From assembly GCF_003034915.1 (NCBI RefSeq), contig NZ_PZJX01000003.1, positions 222,874-286,873 of the forward strand: a stretch of DNA of 64,000 nucleotides, given 5' to 3'. The notes beneath the pieces are model-generated. The model did no database searches. It was given only the letters and a program-made list of their open reading frames with translations, and was not told the origin of the DNA. This document shows, piece by piece, positions 38,332 through 47,040 of this stretch. This DNA is from Mesorhizobium helmanticense (GTDB lineage: Bacteria; Pseudomonadota; Alphaproteobacteria; Rhizobiales; Rhizobiaceae). How positions within the stretch are numbered: position 1 is the first letter of the stretch; every line of letters starts with the position of its first letter. Made by a program: the position numbers and the translations under genes.

Positions 38332-39309
38332 ATGGATACGAACACATCCACGACAATGCCCACGGCGACAAGACGGGAAGTCCTTATCGGGACGGGAGCC
38401 GTCGCTCTTGCCACGACGCTGCCTTTGGCGGCCAGGGCGTCTGCGAACTCAACCAATGCAACCATTGAAGATGGGAGTGAGATAATGAACAGCATCAAAG
38501 TGAAAGACGGCGCGCAGATTTTCTACAAGGACTGGGGCACCGGGCAGCCGATCGTGTTCCACCATGGTTGGCCGCTGAGCGCCGACGACTGGGACAACCA
38601 GATGCTGTTCTTCCTCGGCAAGGGCTTCCGCGTCATCGCCCACGACCGGAGGGGCCATGGTCGCTCAAGCCAGACTTCCGACGGCAATGACATGGATACT
38701 TACGCGGCCGACGTCGCCGCACTCGCCGAGGCGCTCGACCTTCGCGATGCGATCCATATTGGCCATTCGACCGGGGGCGGCGAGGTCACCAAGTACGTCG
38801 CCCGGCACGGTAAAGGCAGGGTCGCCAAAGCAGTGCTTATCTCTGCGATTCCTCCCGTGATGGTCAAGTCGGCCAAGAACCCTGGAGGACTCCCGATCGA
38901 GGTCTTCGACGGCTACCGGGCCGCCTTGGCAACAAACCGAGCGCAACTCTATCTCGATATCGCTAGCGGACCGTTCTACGGCTTCAACCGCCCAGGAGCC
39001 GTTATCTCCGAAGGCACGATCCGCAACTGGTGGCGCCAAGGCATGATGGGCGGTGCGAACGCGCACTACGAGTGTATCAAGGTGTTCTCGGAAACCGATT
39101 TCACCGAGGACCTGCAGATTATCGACGTTCCTGTCCTGATAATGCACGGAAGCGACGACCAGGTAGTGCCCATCGCCGACTCTGCCGAACTCTCCGTCAA
39201 GCTGCTCAAGAACGGAAAACTCAAGGTCTACGATGGATACCCGCACGGAATGTTCACAACGCATGCCGATGTGATCAACGCAGACCTGCTCGCCTTTATC
39301 ACCGCGTGA
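38332..39309 (+). CDS. Tat-exported alpha/beta hydrolase, non-haem chloroperoxidase-like
   Basis: 325 residues from ATG 38332 (GGGGAAGAGA upstream). A Tat signal ([20 protein letters not shown]) is followed at about residue 52 by a complete chloroperoxidase/esterase core that opens in the manner of cytoplasmic relatives ([20 protein letters not shown]). Nucleophile Ser in GHSTGGGE, Asp in [10 protein letters not shown] and His in [10 protein letters not shown] form the triad. An in-frame ATG at 38485 with GGAGTGAGATA in front would give a leaderless cytoplasmic form. Activity as a perhydrolase or esterase is known for relatives; the substrate is unknown. Confidence 0.9.
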   Translation: MDTNTSTTMPTATRREVLIGTGAVALATTLPLAARASANSTNATIEDGSEIMNSIKVKDGAQIFYKDWGTGQPIVFHHGWPLSADDWDNQMLFFLGKGFRVIAHDRRGHGRSSQTSDGNDMDTYAADVAALAEALDLRDAIHIGHSTGGGEVTKYVARHGKGRVAKAVLISAIPPVMVKSAKNPGGLPIEVFDGYRAALATNRAQLYLDIASGPFYGFNRPGAVISEGTIRNWWRQGMMGGANAHYECIKVFSETDFTEDLQIIDVPVLIMHGSDDQVVPIADSAELSVKLLKNGKLKVYDGYPHGMFTTHADVINADLLAFITA

Positions 39310-39396
39310 CCGTCTGGGCAGGTGGAAAGCCTGCCCTTGGTCTCCTCAATTCAAAAGCTGTCCGCCCACCTGAGGCTGACTGCGGAAAGGTATGTC

Positions 39397-40362
39397 ATGA
39401 AGACTGAACACATGCTTTCTCGGCGTGGATTTTGCCTTTGCTGCATAAGCGCCGCCACCTTCGCAGCGACCGGTGGTTGGATGAGCCCGCGCGCGGCCTA
39501 TGCCGAAGCGCGCGGGCTGGTGAGCCTCATTAAGGATAGCGCCGCCAAGGCAGACATTGCCACGCACAAGCTGAGGAACAACATCACCATTCTCGAAGGC
39601 TCTGGCGGCAATGTCGCGGTCCTGGGCGGCAAGGACGGACTTGTCATGGTCGACGCGGGCATTAGCGTATCGCGCCGCCAGATGACGAAGGCGCTCGCAG
39701 CCATCTCCGCCGAACCCGTGACCCATCTGATCAATACCCACTGGCATTTCGATCACGCGGACGGCAACCCCTGGATCGGTTCTGGCGGCGCCAAGATCAT
39801 TGCGCACAAGAATACCCTCAAGCACCTGTCGCAGGTGCAACGGGTCGAGGACTGGGACTACAATTTCATGCCGCTGGAGCAGAGCGGGGTGCCCAAGCAC
39901 GTCTTCTCAAAGGAGCATTCGCTTAAGCTGAACGGCCAGTCGGTAGCCATGAAATATTATGGCCCGGCGCACACCGACGGCGACATCTCGGTCATGTTCG
40001 GCGAGGCGGACGTCCTCCATGTCGGCGACACCTACTGGAACGGGATCTATCCCTTCATCGACTATTCGACGGGAGGCGGCATTGACGGGATGATCGCGGC
40101 TTCGGATGCGAACTTGGCTACATCGACCGCCAAGACGATCATCATCCCAGGCCACGGAAACCCCGTGAGCAATCGAGCGGAGCTCCAGGAATTCCGCGAC
40201 ATGCTTGGCGCCGTGCGCGAGAAGGTCGCGGCGCTCAAGCACCAAGGGCGATCGAGAGACGAGACAGTCGCCGCCAAGCCCACGGCGTCGTTCGATGCCA
40301 AGTGGGGGAATTTCGTCATCGATCCAGGCTTCTTCACGCGGCTGGTCTACGAGGGCGTCTAG
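39397..40362 (+). CDS. Tat-exported metallo-beta-lactamase-fold hydrolase
   Basis: 321 residues. Tat signal with SRRGFCLCCISAATFAATGG, then an MBL domain: zinc motif THWHFDHADGN (HxHxDH), a distal His in YYGPAHTDGDISV, Asp in LHVGDTYWNG and final His in IIPGHGNPVSN. Together these give two zinc sites. Relatives include periplasmic cyclases and lactonases, so a carbon-ring or ester hydrolase is as likely as a lactamase. ATG 39397 has GGAAAGG upstream. Same operon; both it and the preceding hydrolase use Tat export. Confidence 0.92.
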   Translation: MKTEHMLSRRGFCLCCISAATFAATGGWMSPRAAYAEARGLVSLIKDSAAKADIATHKLRNNITILEGSGGNVAVLGGKDGLVMVDAGISVSRRQMTKALAAISAEPVTHLINTHWHFDHADGNPWIGSGGAKIIAHKNTLKHLSQVQRVEDWDYNFMPLEQSGVPKHVFSKEHSLKLNGQSVAMKYYGPAHTDGDISVMFGEADVLHVGDTYWNGIYPFIDYSTGGGIDGMIAASDANLATSTAKTIIIPGHGNPVSNRAELQEFRDMLGAVREKVAALKHQGRSRDETVAAKPTASFDAKWGNFVIDPGFFTRLVYEGV

Positions 40363-40419
40363 TACGAGCCTTCGTCTTCCTTCCGATTTCTTCTGGCGCT
40401 TCCTCCCAACGCACACGCC

Positions 40420-40448
40420 CGCGGGACGCCCTTAAAGGGCGTCCCGCG
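40420..40448. other. Perfect 12-bp stem hairpin inside the operon
   Basis: CGCGGGACGCCC (40420-40431), loop TTAAA, GGGCGTCCCGCG (40437-40448). There is no T-run, so it is not a standard intrinsic terminator. It sits in the 127-base gap between the metallo-beta-lactamase and DsrE genes and may fix RNA ends or set relative expression. Confidence 0.7.
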
Positions 40449-40489
40449 AACTGAACCTTCGACAGAATTCCGAACCCTAGGAGACAGCC

Positions 40490-40927
40490 ATGTTGGAAGC
40501 AAAAAGTGCTCTTTTCATCGATATCCCGGTCGAATTAAAGGAAGTGAAGTCTGTTCACAGCATCGGGGGCCTTCAGTTCGAAGGCGACCTGCCAGCCGCG
40601 CTGTTCCATCTTCAACTGATCACCACGGACATCGCGAACTGGAAGGCGACATCGGACGTGATCGTGGTCTTCCACACCAATGCGGGTCACGTCACGCTCA
40701 GTGACGCAGCCTATAATGCGTCGCGCAACATTGCCACCGGCAACCCATACAAGAAGCTGGTTGCCGACCTCATCGACAAGGGCGTCAAGGTCGAACTTTG
40801 CGGTGCGACCGCGAACGTTAACGGCTGGGGAAACGCCGATCTTCTCCCCCGCATCAAGATCAATCTCGACGCCATGGCACGCACGATCCAGCTCGTGCAG
40901 AAGGGCTTCGTCAAGATCACAGAGTGA
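40490..40927 (+). CDS. DsrE/DsrF-like family protein
   Basis: 145 residues with the DsrE-like fold: DLPAALFHLQLITTDIANWK, DVIVVFHTNAGHVTLSD, and DKGVKVELCGATANVNGWGN with the single Cys at the position often used for sulfur transfer. Relatives carry or sense sulfur, but many stand-alone members have no known role. No signal peptide, so cytoplasmic. Strong AGGAGACAGCC site. Fifth gene of the operon. Confidence 0.78.
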   Translation: MLEAKSALFIDIPVELKEVKSVHSIGGLQFEGDLPAALFHLQLITTDIANWKATSDVIVVFHTNAGHVTLSDAAYNASRNIATGNPYKKLVADLIDKGVKVELCGATANVNGWGNADLLPRIKINLDAMARTIQLVQKGFVKITE

Positions 40928-40976
40928 CGGTCGGTTCACCCAATCGAATCTCTCATTGGGAGCAAAGGAGACCGCC

Positions 40977-42065
40977 ATGCCGACCCATGCACCGATCAGA
41001 GTTGGCATCATCGGCGTGCACCCCGACCGCGGCTGGGCCTCGACCGCCCATGTGCCTGCGTTGAGAGATTTGCCGCAGTTCAGCCTTTCTGTCGTGAGCC
41101 ATCATAGAATTGAAACTGCGCGGGCGTCAGCCGAGAAGTTCGGTTTCCAGCGCGCGGTCTCGTCGACGGAGGAGCTTGTGAACCACCCTGATGTCGATCT
41201 GGTGGTCGTCACGGTGAGGGTTCCGGAACACCTTCGAGTGGTAACTGCGGCGCTGGAAGCGGGAAAGTCGGTGTTTTCCGAATGGCCACTTGGAATGAAC
41301 TTGCGTGATGCGGAGACGATGAACTCGCTCGCCGTCGAAAAACGCGTCTCGACAATGATCGGCCTTCAGACCCGCGCGAATCCGACCGTCCGGCAAATGC
41401 GTGAGCTCATCAGGCAGGGCTATCTAGGCGAAGTGCTCTCTTGCTCGATCATTGGCTCGGGGATCACTTGGGGGGAAGAGCTGGAAGAGGCCTTTCGATA
41501 TACCTTGGACCCGTCGAAGGGCGCAAGTATGCTGCACGTGCCGTTTGCCCATACTATCGACGCCTTATTGTTCGCATTGGACGACAACTTCCACAGCGTG
41601 TCGGGGACACTGGTCAATCGTCGCACCACGATTAGGATGACGGAGAGCCAGGAAATCGTTCCGCTCGACGTCGCCGACCAGATCGCCTTCAGTGGGAAGC
41701 TCACGTCAGGCGGCCTGGTGACAAGCCATTTCCGTGGCGGACTGTCGCGAGCTACCAATTTCCATGTGGAGATCAACGGTAGCAGGGGTGACCTGTTGCT
41801 GACGAGTCCTGTCGGCTACGTGGGCCTGGGGGGATTCAAGCTTATGGGGGCACAAGCAGACGAGTCCCTTCATCAAATTCTCGCACCGGGTGAATTCGCC
41901 GCCGGCGAAAACGTCCTGACGGGCAACGTGAGAAACCTCTACGATTTCTTCGCTTCCGACATGACTTCCGGCACGCGTCAGGGGCCGACGTTTGGAGACG
42001 CTGTCACACTGCATCGTCTAATCGACGCGATCGAGCAAAGCGGGGGAGTCGCGCGCGATGTCTGA
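40977..42065 (+). CDS. Gfo/Idh/MocA-family oxidoreductase, Gal80-like
   Basis: 362 residues. The N-terminal Rossmann fold is RVGIIGVHPDRGWASTAHVP, then DLVVVTVRVPEHLRVV and AGKSVFSEWPLGMN (usually EKP in the family; here EWP, so the catalytic Lys is replaced by Trp). The C-terminal half resembles the Gal80 sensor branch more than sugar dehydrogenases. The lost Lys and the Gal80 look suggest NAD(P)-binding regulation rather than catalysis (inference). AAAGGAG site in front of the ATG; last gene of the operon, 49 bases after the DsrE gene. Confidence 0.85.
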   Translation: MPTHAPIRVGIIGVHPDRGWASTAHVPALRDLPQFSLSVVSHHRIETARASAEKFGFQRAVSSTEELVNHPDVDLVVVTVRVPEHLRVVTAALEAGKSVFSEWPLGMNLRDAETMNSLAVEKRVSTMIGLQTRANPTVRQMRELIRQGYLGEVLSCSIIGSGITWGEELEEAFRYTLDPSKGASMLHVPFAHTIDALLFALDDNFHSVSGTLVNRRTTIRMTESQEIVPLDVADQIAFSGKLTSGGLVTSHFRGGLSRATNFHVEINGSRGDLLLTSPVGYVGLGGFKLMGAQADESLHQILAPGEFAAGENVLTGNVRNLYDFFASDMTSGTRQGPTFGDAVTLHRLIDAIEQSGGVARDV

Positions 42066-42555
42066 GACGACGAAGCGCTGGTGATGTGTCCGCCCGGCGG
42101 ATCTGAGTTCTACAGGTTCGCGAGATAACAAGACCTGAGTCGAGAGATCCTCGGACGAGCTGTCAGGGTCCGCGCGACCGGCTTGAAGGCTGTCTGGATG
42201 CCAGCCGAAGTAGTTGGATGAGGGTTCTTGGACGTCTGTACGTATTTCGGCGGCGTTATGACATCCTATACGACCAAAATTGGGTCGCCAGCGGAATGGC
42301 CGCTTCCTGATAATTTCGGCCTGATTGCGGACGGTCAGCTTCCGGCCCTGAAGCCGCCGAGTCAGCTTTGCGCCGCATGTCGTTAAAGTTAGCTGTGCCA
42401 CCGCCTCACAGCGGACACTACCGGCGACCGCGCTGGAGGTCGAAGGTGCGCTAAGAGCGGTCATGGGAGGTTGTGTGGCCGCCCGGCACGGAGCGCGTTT
42501 TCTGCGATCAAAAGTGCTTTTCCGCTATCCACTTCGGTCACGCCATCCACTCCGG
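42066..42555. other. 490-bp gap between convergent genes
   Basis: No coding sequence seen. Contains copy B of the dispersed repeat (42335-42382) surrounded by what looks like decayed coding or insertion-sequence remains. Confidence 0.5.
42335..42382 (+). repeat. 48-bp dispersed repeat, copy B
   Basis: 45 of 48 bases match copy A at 32474-32521, same orientation. Core AAGCCGCCGAGTCAGCTTTG is identical in both. Confidence 0.75.
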
Positions 42556-44346
42556 TCACAGAGCTGATGGCCTGCGGTCCTTTGAGTTCACGCATTCTGG
42601 TATGCGAATGGGGCTCGCGACCCCGTTGAGCTGATCCGGCAGAGCGCAAGGCGGAAAACCCGCGCGTTGCATCGCGTCCATTATTCGCTTCCGCTCGGAG
42701 GCGCTCCACCCAGGTCCATTCACGAAACCTTCGATTGTCAGCTCTGGATATTTCGCAAGGCCCTTGGCCACCCAAGTCCTGGCCTCCCCGTCACGGCCAA
42801 GTTCAACATAAACGGCAGCGCGAACGATCCAGGAGAAGCTGTTATAGTTTTCGAGCGGCAGGCGCTCCAGAACGTGCAGTGCATCCTCGTATCGTCCCGC
42901 CATGAAATAGGCGTAGCGGAATCCCAACGCGGCCCAGTTCGGGTAGTTGGGATTGAGCCGGATTGCCTTGTCGGCGGCCTCCGCTCCGCGCTCGGGTTTT
43001 CCGAAGGCGTTTGCCCACAGCGAATAAAGGGTCATGATGTCGGCTGAGCCGGGATTCAGGCGAAGGGCGATGTCGAACTCCGCCTCTGCCCGTTCGAAAT
43101 CGTCCATGTGTCCAAGGACGAGGGCCATGATCGCATGCGCAAGCGCGTCCTGCGGATCGATGGCGAGACCAGTTTCGGCGGCGGCGAGAGCCTGAGGCAG
43201 GACCTCATCGTTATTCGCCCCAAAGCCTGCCAGCGTGTTATAAGCAGAAGCCATCTCGATCCAAGCCCGCGCAAGCTTCGGGTCCAACGTAACGGCTTGC
43301 CTGAAGAGCGGAATGGAGGCCTCTATGCTTTGCTTGGTGAAGCGCAGCAGCGATTCCCGACCGCGGAGATAGGTTTCATAAGCAGTTAGATTCTGGGGCT
43401 GAAGCCGTAGTCCGGCGATACGATCCGCCTCCGGAATGGCGCCCTTCGAGCTGCCGAGCTGGCTTGTCACTGCATTTGAGATTTCGGCCTGTACAGCGAA
43501 AAGGTCGACAACAGGCCGATCCCAGCGCTCCGACCAAAGACTTACAGCCGTCGCTGTGTCGAGGAGTTCTGTCGTCACGCGAATCTGGTCTTGGGCGCGT
43601 TGGACGGAGCCCTTCAGTACATAGCGCACGTTCAGGTCGCGCCCGATCTTGCGGACATCGACCGGCGCTCCGGCATAGGGGCTGCTCGAGTTCCAGCCGA
43701 TGACCTCAATATCGCGATAGCGAGAGAGATCTGTGATGATGTCCTGACCGATCCCGCTTGCGAACCGTTTGGTGGTTTCATCGCTGTCGATGACATGGAA
43801 CGGAAGTACGGCAATCGACGGAATGCCCTCCAGCGTCCTTTGAGACGGCCGGATGTGCCAGATTGTGGCCCCGATGATGCCGAGAGCCGCAACGATGGTG
43901 ACCACCAGCGAGGCCCGGAGTGGTTTTCGCGAACGCCGTGCCGCCATTGCTTCAGGGATTGGCGCCGCTGCCTCAAGTGACGACTCCACAAACCCCGCCG
44001 CCGCCAACCCAGCCGGACGCTTCTCACCGTTTACTGACAGCACCAGCCGGTAGCCACGCTTCGGCGCAGTCTGCAGGATCGTCCGGGCTTCATCGTGGAG
44101 GGCGCGCCGTATCTCGTGAATGCATTGAAATAGGCTGTCTTCGGTGACGGCGATGCCGAGCCAGACCGCCTCGATCAATTCGTCCTTGGTCACGAGGCGA
44201 TCGGCATTCTGCGCCAGGTAACGCAGCACCGCAAAAGCCTGCGGCCGCAAATCGACGGGATTGCCCTCCCGATCGCGCAACGTTTCGTTGCCGAAATCGG
44301 CGGTCACCCCGTTTATTGCGAGCGATTGACCGAACCGGATTTCCAT
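42556..44346 (-). CDS. CadC/ToxR-like membrane regulator with TPR domain
   Basis: 596 residues. Cytoplasmic winged helix at about 5-105 (QAFAVLRYLAQNADRLVTKD, LQTAPKRGYRLVLSV), one membrane helix at about 148-166 (ASLVVTIVAALGIIGATIW), then a periplasmic TolB-N-like segment (SIAVLPFHVIDSDE, YVLKGSVQRAQDQIRVTTEL) and TPR repeats from about 320. This is a one-component regulator that reads a periplasmic signal and binds DNA directly. It is divergent from the periplasmic cupin gene at 44707, its likely target (inference). It converges on the Gfo/Idh gene. Confidence 0.9.
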   Translation of the reverse strand: MEIRFGQSLAINGVTADFGNETLRDREGNPVDLRPQAFAVLRYLAQNADRLVTKDELIEAVWLGIAVTEDSLFQCIHEIRRALHDEARTILQTAPKRGYRLVLSVNGEKRPAGLAAAGFVESSLEAAAPIPEAMAARRSRKPLRASLVVTIVAALGIIGATIWHIRPSQRTLEGIPSIAVLPFHVIDSDETTKRFASGIGQDIITDLSRYRDIEVIGWNSSSPYAGAPVDVRKIGRDLNVRYVLKGSVQRAQDQIRVTTELLDTATAVSLWSERWDRPVVDLFAVQAEISNAVTSQLGSSKGAIPEADRIAGLRLQPQNLTAYETYLRGRESLLRFTKQSIEASIPLFRQAVTLDPKLARAWIEMASAYNTLAGFGANNDEVLPQALAAAETGLAIDPQDALAHAIMALVLGHMDDFERAEAEFDIALRLNPGSADIMTLYSLWANAFGKPERGAEAADKAIRLNPNYPNWAALGFRYAYFMAGRYEDALHVLERLPLENYNSFSWIVRAAVYVELGRDGEARTWVAKGLAKYPELTIEGFVNGPGWSASERKRIMDAMQRAGFPPCALPDQLNGVASPIRIPECVNSKDRRPSAL

Positions 44347-44706
44347 TCAGTCTCCCGCCGCAGGTGGGCTCCCATTCCTCGGACAGCACTCTAGCACGAC
44401 TTACCGCTGGTGCATCGTTCACAAAACATCGCGGTTTCCGCTCGCTTCAGGAGAATTTCGGGAAATTTTCGGACGGCCATTAGGACTTCCGGCACGGGCC
44501 ATTGTTTTGTGCCACCCAATTGGACGAGCTGACGCACCGCGAGGGACGCGACGGCAAACCGCCGCAAGGGCATGGGAGGCTGTGATGCGGTCTGGATCTG
44601 TCAGGATCGGGTTTGCATTTGCTGGCGGGCGCGTGGCTCACGCGCATCTTCCTAATCGCCGTTCACCCTGATCCGGCACACGTTGGATCCAATAGGAGGA
44701 CTACCC
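44347..44706. other. 360-bp divergent promoter region
   Basis: Between the CadC-like regulator and the cupin gene. No coding sequence seen; must hold both promoters. No obvious perfect operator palindrome found by eye. Confidence 0.45.
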
Positions 44707-45207
44707 ATGAAGCCGCGATTCCTCAACACGCGCCGTATCGGCGTGCTTATTTTCTCACTGTGGGCTTTCCAGCCAATAATGCCCGCCTTGATGCCAGCTC
44801 AGGCAGAGCCGGCGGTCGGGGTCACCCCAACCGTTATTGGACGGGCTACGTATGATCCATTTGACCTGCAGTCCGATCTCGGGTTTGCGGCCCAAGCGAA
44901 GGGCCCGCTCGACATCGTCGTGCGGACCCATGACTACGCGCTCGGAAGCTCGACGGGATGGCATTCGCATCCGGGGCCGGTCTTCATCACAGTCACTGAA
45001 GGCGAAGTGACGTTCTACGAGGGCGACGATCCGACGTGCACGCCAAAGGTGGTCTCGAAAGGCCATGGGTATGTTGATACCGGCCGTGGGCACATCGGGC
45101 GAAACGAGTCCGGAGCGCCTGCCAAGGACGTGACAGTCATCTTCGCTCCGGTGGAAAAGTCATTCCGAGCGGAGTTGGATCGTCCGAACACAGCCTGCAA
45201 GTTTTAG
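44707..45207 (+). CDS. Exported cupin-domain protein
   Basis: 166 residues from ATG 44707 with AGGAGGACTACCC in front. Signal sequence about 1-34 (IGVLIFSLWAFQPIMPALMP, cleavage near AQA-EP), then one cupin barrel: STGWHSHPGPVFITVTEGEV carries the two metal His and the Glu region, KGHGYVDTGRGHIGRNES the second motif. A periplasmic metal-binding small barrel; enzymatic or sensory role unknown. Divergent from the CadC-like gene. Confidence 0.87.
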   Translation: MKPRFLNTRRIGVLIFSLWAFQPIMPALMPAQAEPAVGVTPTVIGRATYDPFDLQSDLGFAAQAKGPLDIVVRTHDYALGSSTGWHSHPGPVFITVTEGEVTFYEGDDPTCTPKVVSKGHGYVDTGRGHIGRNESGAPAKDVTVIFAPVEKSFRAELDRPNTACKF

Positions 45208-45428
45208 CGGCAGAATTGTCCGTCTACTCGGCGGACAGTCCTACCGTCCCAGTGCGGACAGCGATCAAGCTTGAACTGTCCGCTCTGGGTCAGATCGCGT
45301 CGATGCATGGGGCGCCCGACGTCCGCTTCTCACGTTCCAAGCCTCGAAACCTGCCAGTTCGCTTGCGACCCAAAGGCTGAACGTCAGTTCCGTTTCTCCT
45401 GCGGCGATTGAGGCCAAGGAGAAAAGCA

Positions 45429-46034
45429 ATGGCTACTCACAATATGATCCGGCGGTGCAAGGCCGCGCTGCTTGGAACGCGGGGAAAACGGTAGGTACGA
45501 AGCGGCCGCTGACCCAGAAACAGATTTGGGCCATCCGCTTCTTTCTCGATCGGGAAGGGCGCGTTCGGGATCGGGCGCTGTTTGACTTGGCAATCGACAG
45601 TAAGCTGCGCGGATGCGACTTGGTCAAGACCAAGATCGGCGATCTGGTTGCCGGATCAGGCATCCGAACCCGGGCGATTGTCGTCCAGCAGAAAACGGGG
45701 CGTCCGGTGCAGTTCGAGCTGACTGCCGACGTGCGAGCTTGCTGGCCTAGCTGGAGAGGCGCGGTGGATCGGTCGCGGACCATGCATTTCCAAGCCGCGT
45801 GGATCACTCGCGACACATGAGCACGAGGCAGTACGCGCGACTGGTTGACGAATGGGTTGACGCGATCGTACCCATTCATTGCGACGCACGAAGGCATCGA
45901 TGATCTACAAGGCGACCGGCAACCTCCGAGCCGTCCTGATCCTGCTCGGTCACACTAAGATCGAGAACACCGTGCGATACTTGGGCGTCGACATAGAGGA
46001 TGCGCTCTTGCTCGCCGAACGCACCGAGATCTGA
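45429..46034 (+). pseudogene. Tyrosine recombinase/integrase, decayed
   Basis: Reads as one ancestral integrase of about 200 codons broken at several points. The N-terminus MATHNMIRRCKAALLGTRGK (from ATG 45429) shifts frame near 45485 into TVGTKRPLTQKQIWAIRFFL, then KLRGCDLVKTKIGDLV and RAIVVQQKTGRPVQFEL. A second shift follows near 45738. MSTRQYARLVDEWVDAI (from about 45816) is followed by a deletion near 45870 that removes part of the His/Arg catalytic box. The tail LRRTKA...IYKATGNLRAV, LLGHTKIENTVRYLGVD ends at 46034 and keeps the catalytic Tyr. The protein must be inactive. Confidence 0.8.
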
Positions 46035-46134
46035 CGTTGGAGCGGCCATTTGGCAGCGCTGGATGGCCGCTTCCAGCACAATCCGCTCCTCCGCCTGATG
46101 GCCGAGCTTAGGTGAATGTCCACGGTCAGGTTGG

Positions 46135-46548
46135 TTAACGCGCGGGCTCTACGCCGACAACATTCTGCTCCTCGTCCGTGGTGAACGTTCCCTTCGATTG
46201 ATCCAATATTACAAGAACGTTGCCGAAAGGGTCACAAACACGGGCGCATCGCCCGATCGCGATGTCGAAGGGTGGTTCCACTGCCTTTCCGCCCGCTGCC
46301 AAAAGTTCTCGAAATGCCGCGTCCACGTCATCAACCAGAATATCGGTCTCTGGACCAATACGAAGATGAACTACTAGTTCTGCATCAGTTTCAGGCAACG
46401 CGAATCCGGCGGCTTCCGCGTCCCGCCAGATGAGGGCATGGCCGAGCCGATCCCGATAAAAGGATATGGCTTCCTCAAGATCGCTTACATGCAGTAGATA
46501 GTTGTCGAGTTTTCGGAACAACGGTTTTTTGGCGGCCTCGTAAGCCAT
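46135..46548 (-). CDS. VOC-superfamily (glyoxalase/bleomycin-resistance fold) protein
   Basis: 137 residues with one VOC module pair: KLDNYLLHVSDLEEAISFYR at the N-terminus, HALIWRDAEAAGFAL, and DPFGNVLVILDQSKG near the end. His in the first strand (LLHVSD) and residues in the last strand are usual metal positions. Could be a dioxygenase, a glyoxalase-like enzyme or a binding protein; function unknown. GAGGT site upstream. Isolated gene after the integrase remnant. Confidence 0.85.
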   Translation of the reverse strand: MAYEAAKKPLFRKLDNYLLHVSDLEEAISFYRDRLGHALIWRDAEAAGFALPETDAELVVHLRIGPETDILVDDVDAAFRELLAAGGKAVEPPFDIAIGRCARVCDPFGNVLVILDQSKGTFTTDEEQNVVGVEPAR

Positions 46549-47040
46549 TGGGGAACCTCGCGCAGCATCGCACTGCCCAAGATTATGCTTCCGTACGCGT
46601 TCCGCAACGACTCAGCGACGGCTCAATTGCTGTCCAGCTTGCAACAGCTTTTGTATCGCGAGAACGGCAGCTATGAGTCGCTTCTGAGGGGCAGCTTCCC
46701 GGCCTTTCGAGCGCAAACCTGTCCGTCAGCAAACGGCCCATTTCAGACATTCAGTCTGTTTTGTAGCCCGAAGGCATTGCGGAAACGTCCATCCACATCT
46801 GGACATCCCACTGTGCTCGCTCGAAAAGATGCGATTCCAGCGATAGCGGCTAATAGCATCAGAAATTTACGCGCATTGGCTGTGCTGACCTCCCTCGTAA
46901 CAGCAAGTAGCCAGCTGCCAACATGGTATCACTTTTCGAAATTTGGCGAGCTGGGGACCGTTGCGTCTGAATTAAACTTGACAATTAGAGCATTTGACGC
47001 GGTTAATAAATTCTTACCTTGGGGAAGGGGTATATCGGTT
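46549..47040. other. 492-bp gap before the envelope-gene cluster
   Basis: The frame of the next gene is open through most of it, but the translation (for example SANGPFQTFSLFCSPKALRK) is not protein-like. The last 70 bases are AT-rich and contain TTGACA at 46978-46983 and a TAATAA about 20 bases on, a possible but badly spaced promoter for 47041. Confidence 0.4.

Noticed and set aside
45208..46134. Intact genomic-island end with attachment site and tRNA
   Set aside because: No tRNA gene and no clear direct repeat was seen; only a broken recombinase remains.
46585..47040. Upstream extension of the glycine-zipper lipoprotein frame
   Set aside because: The lipoprotein signal begins at 47041; the upstream translation is not protein-like and would bury the lipobox.
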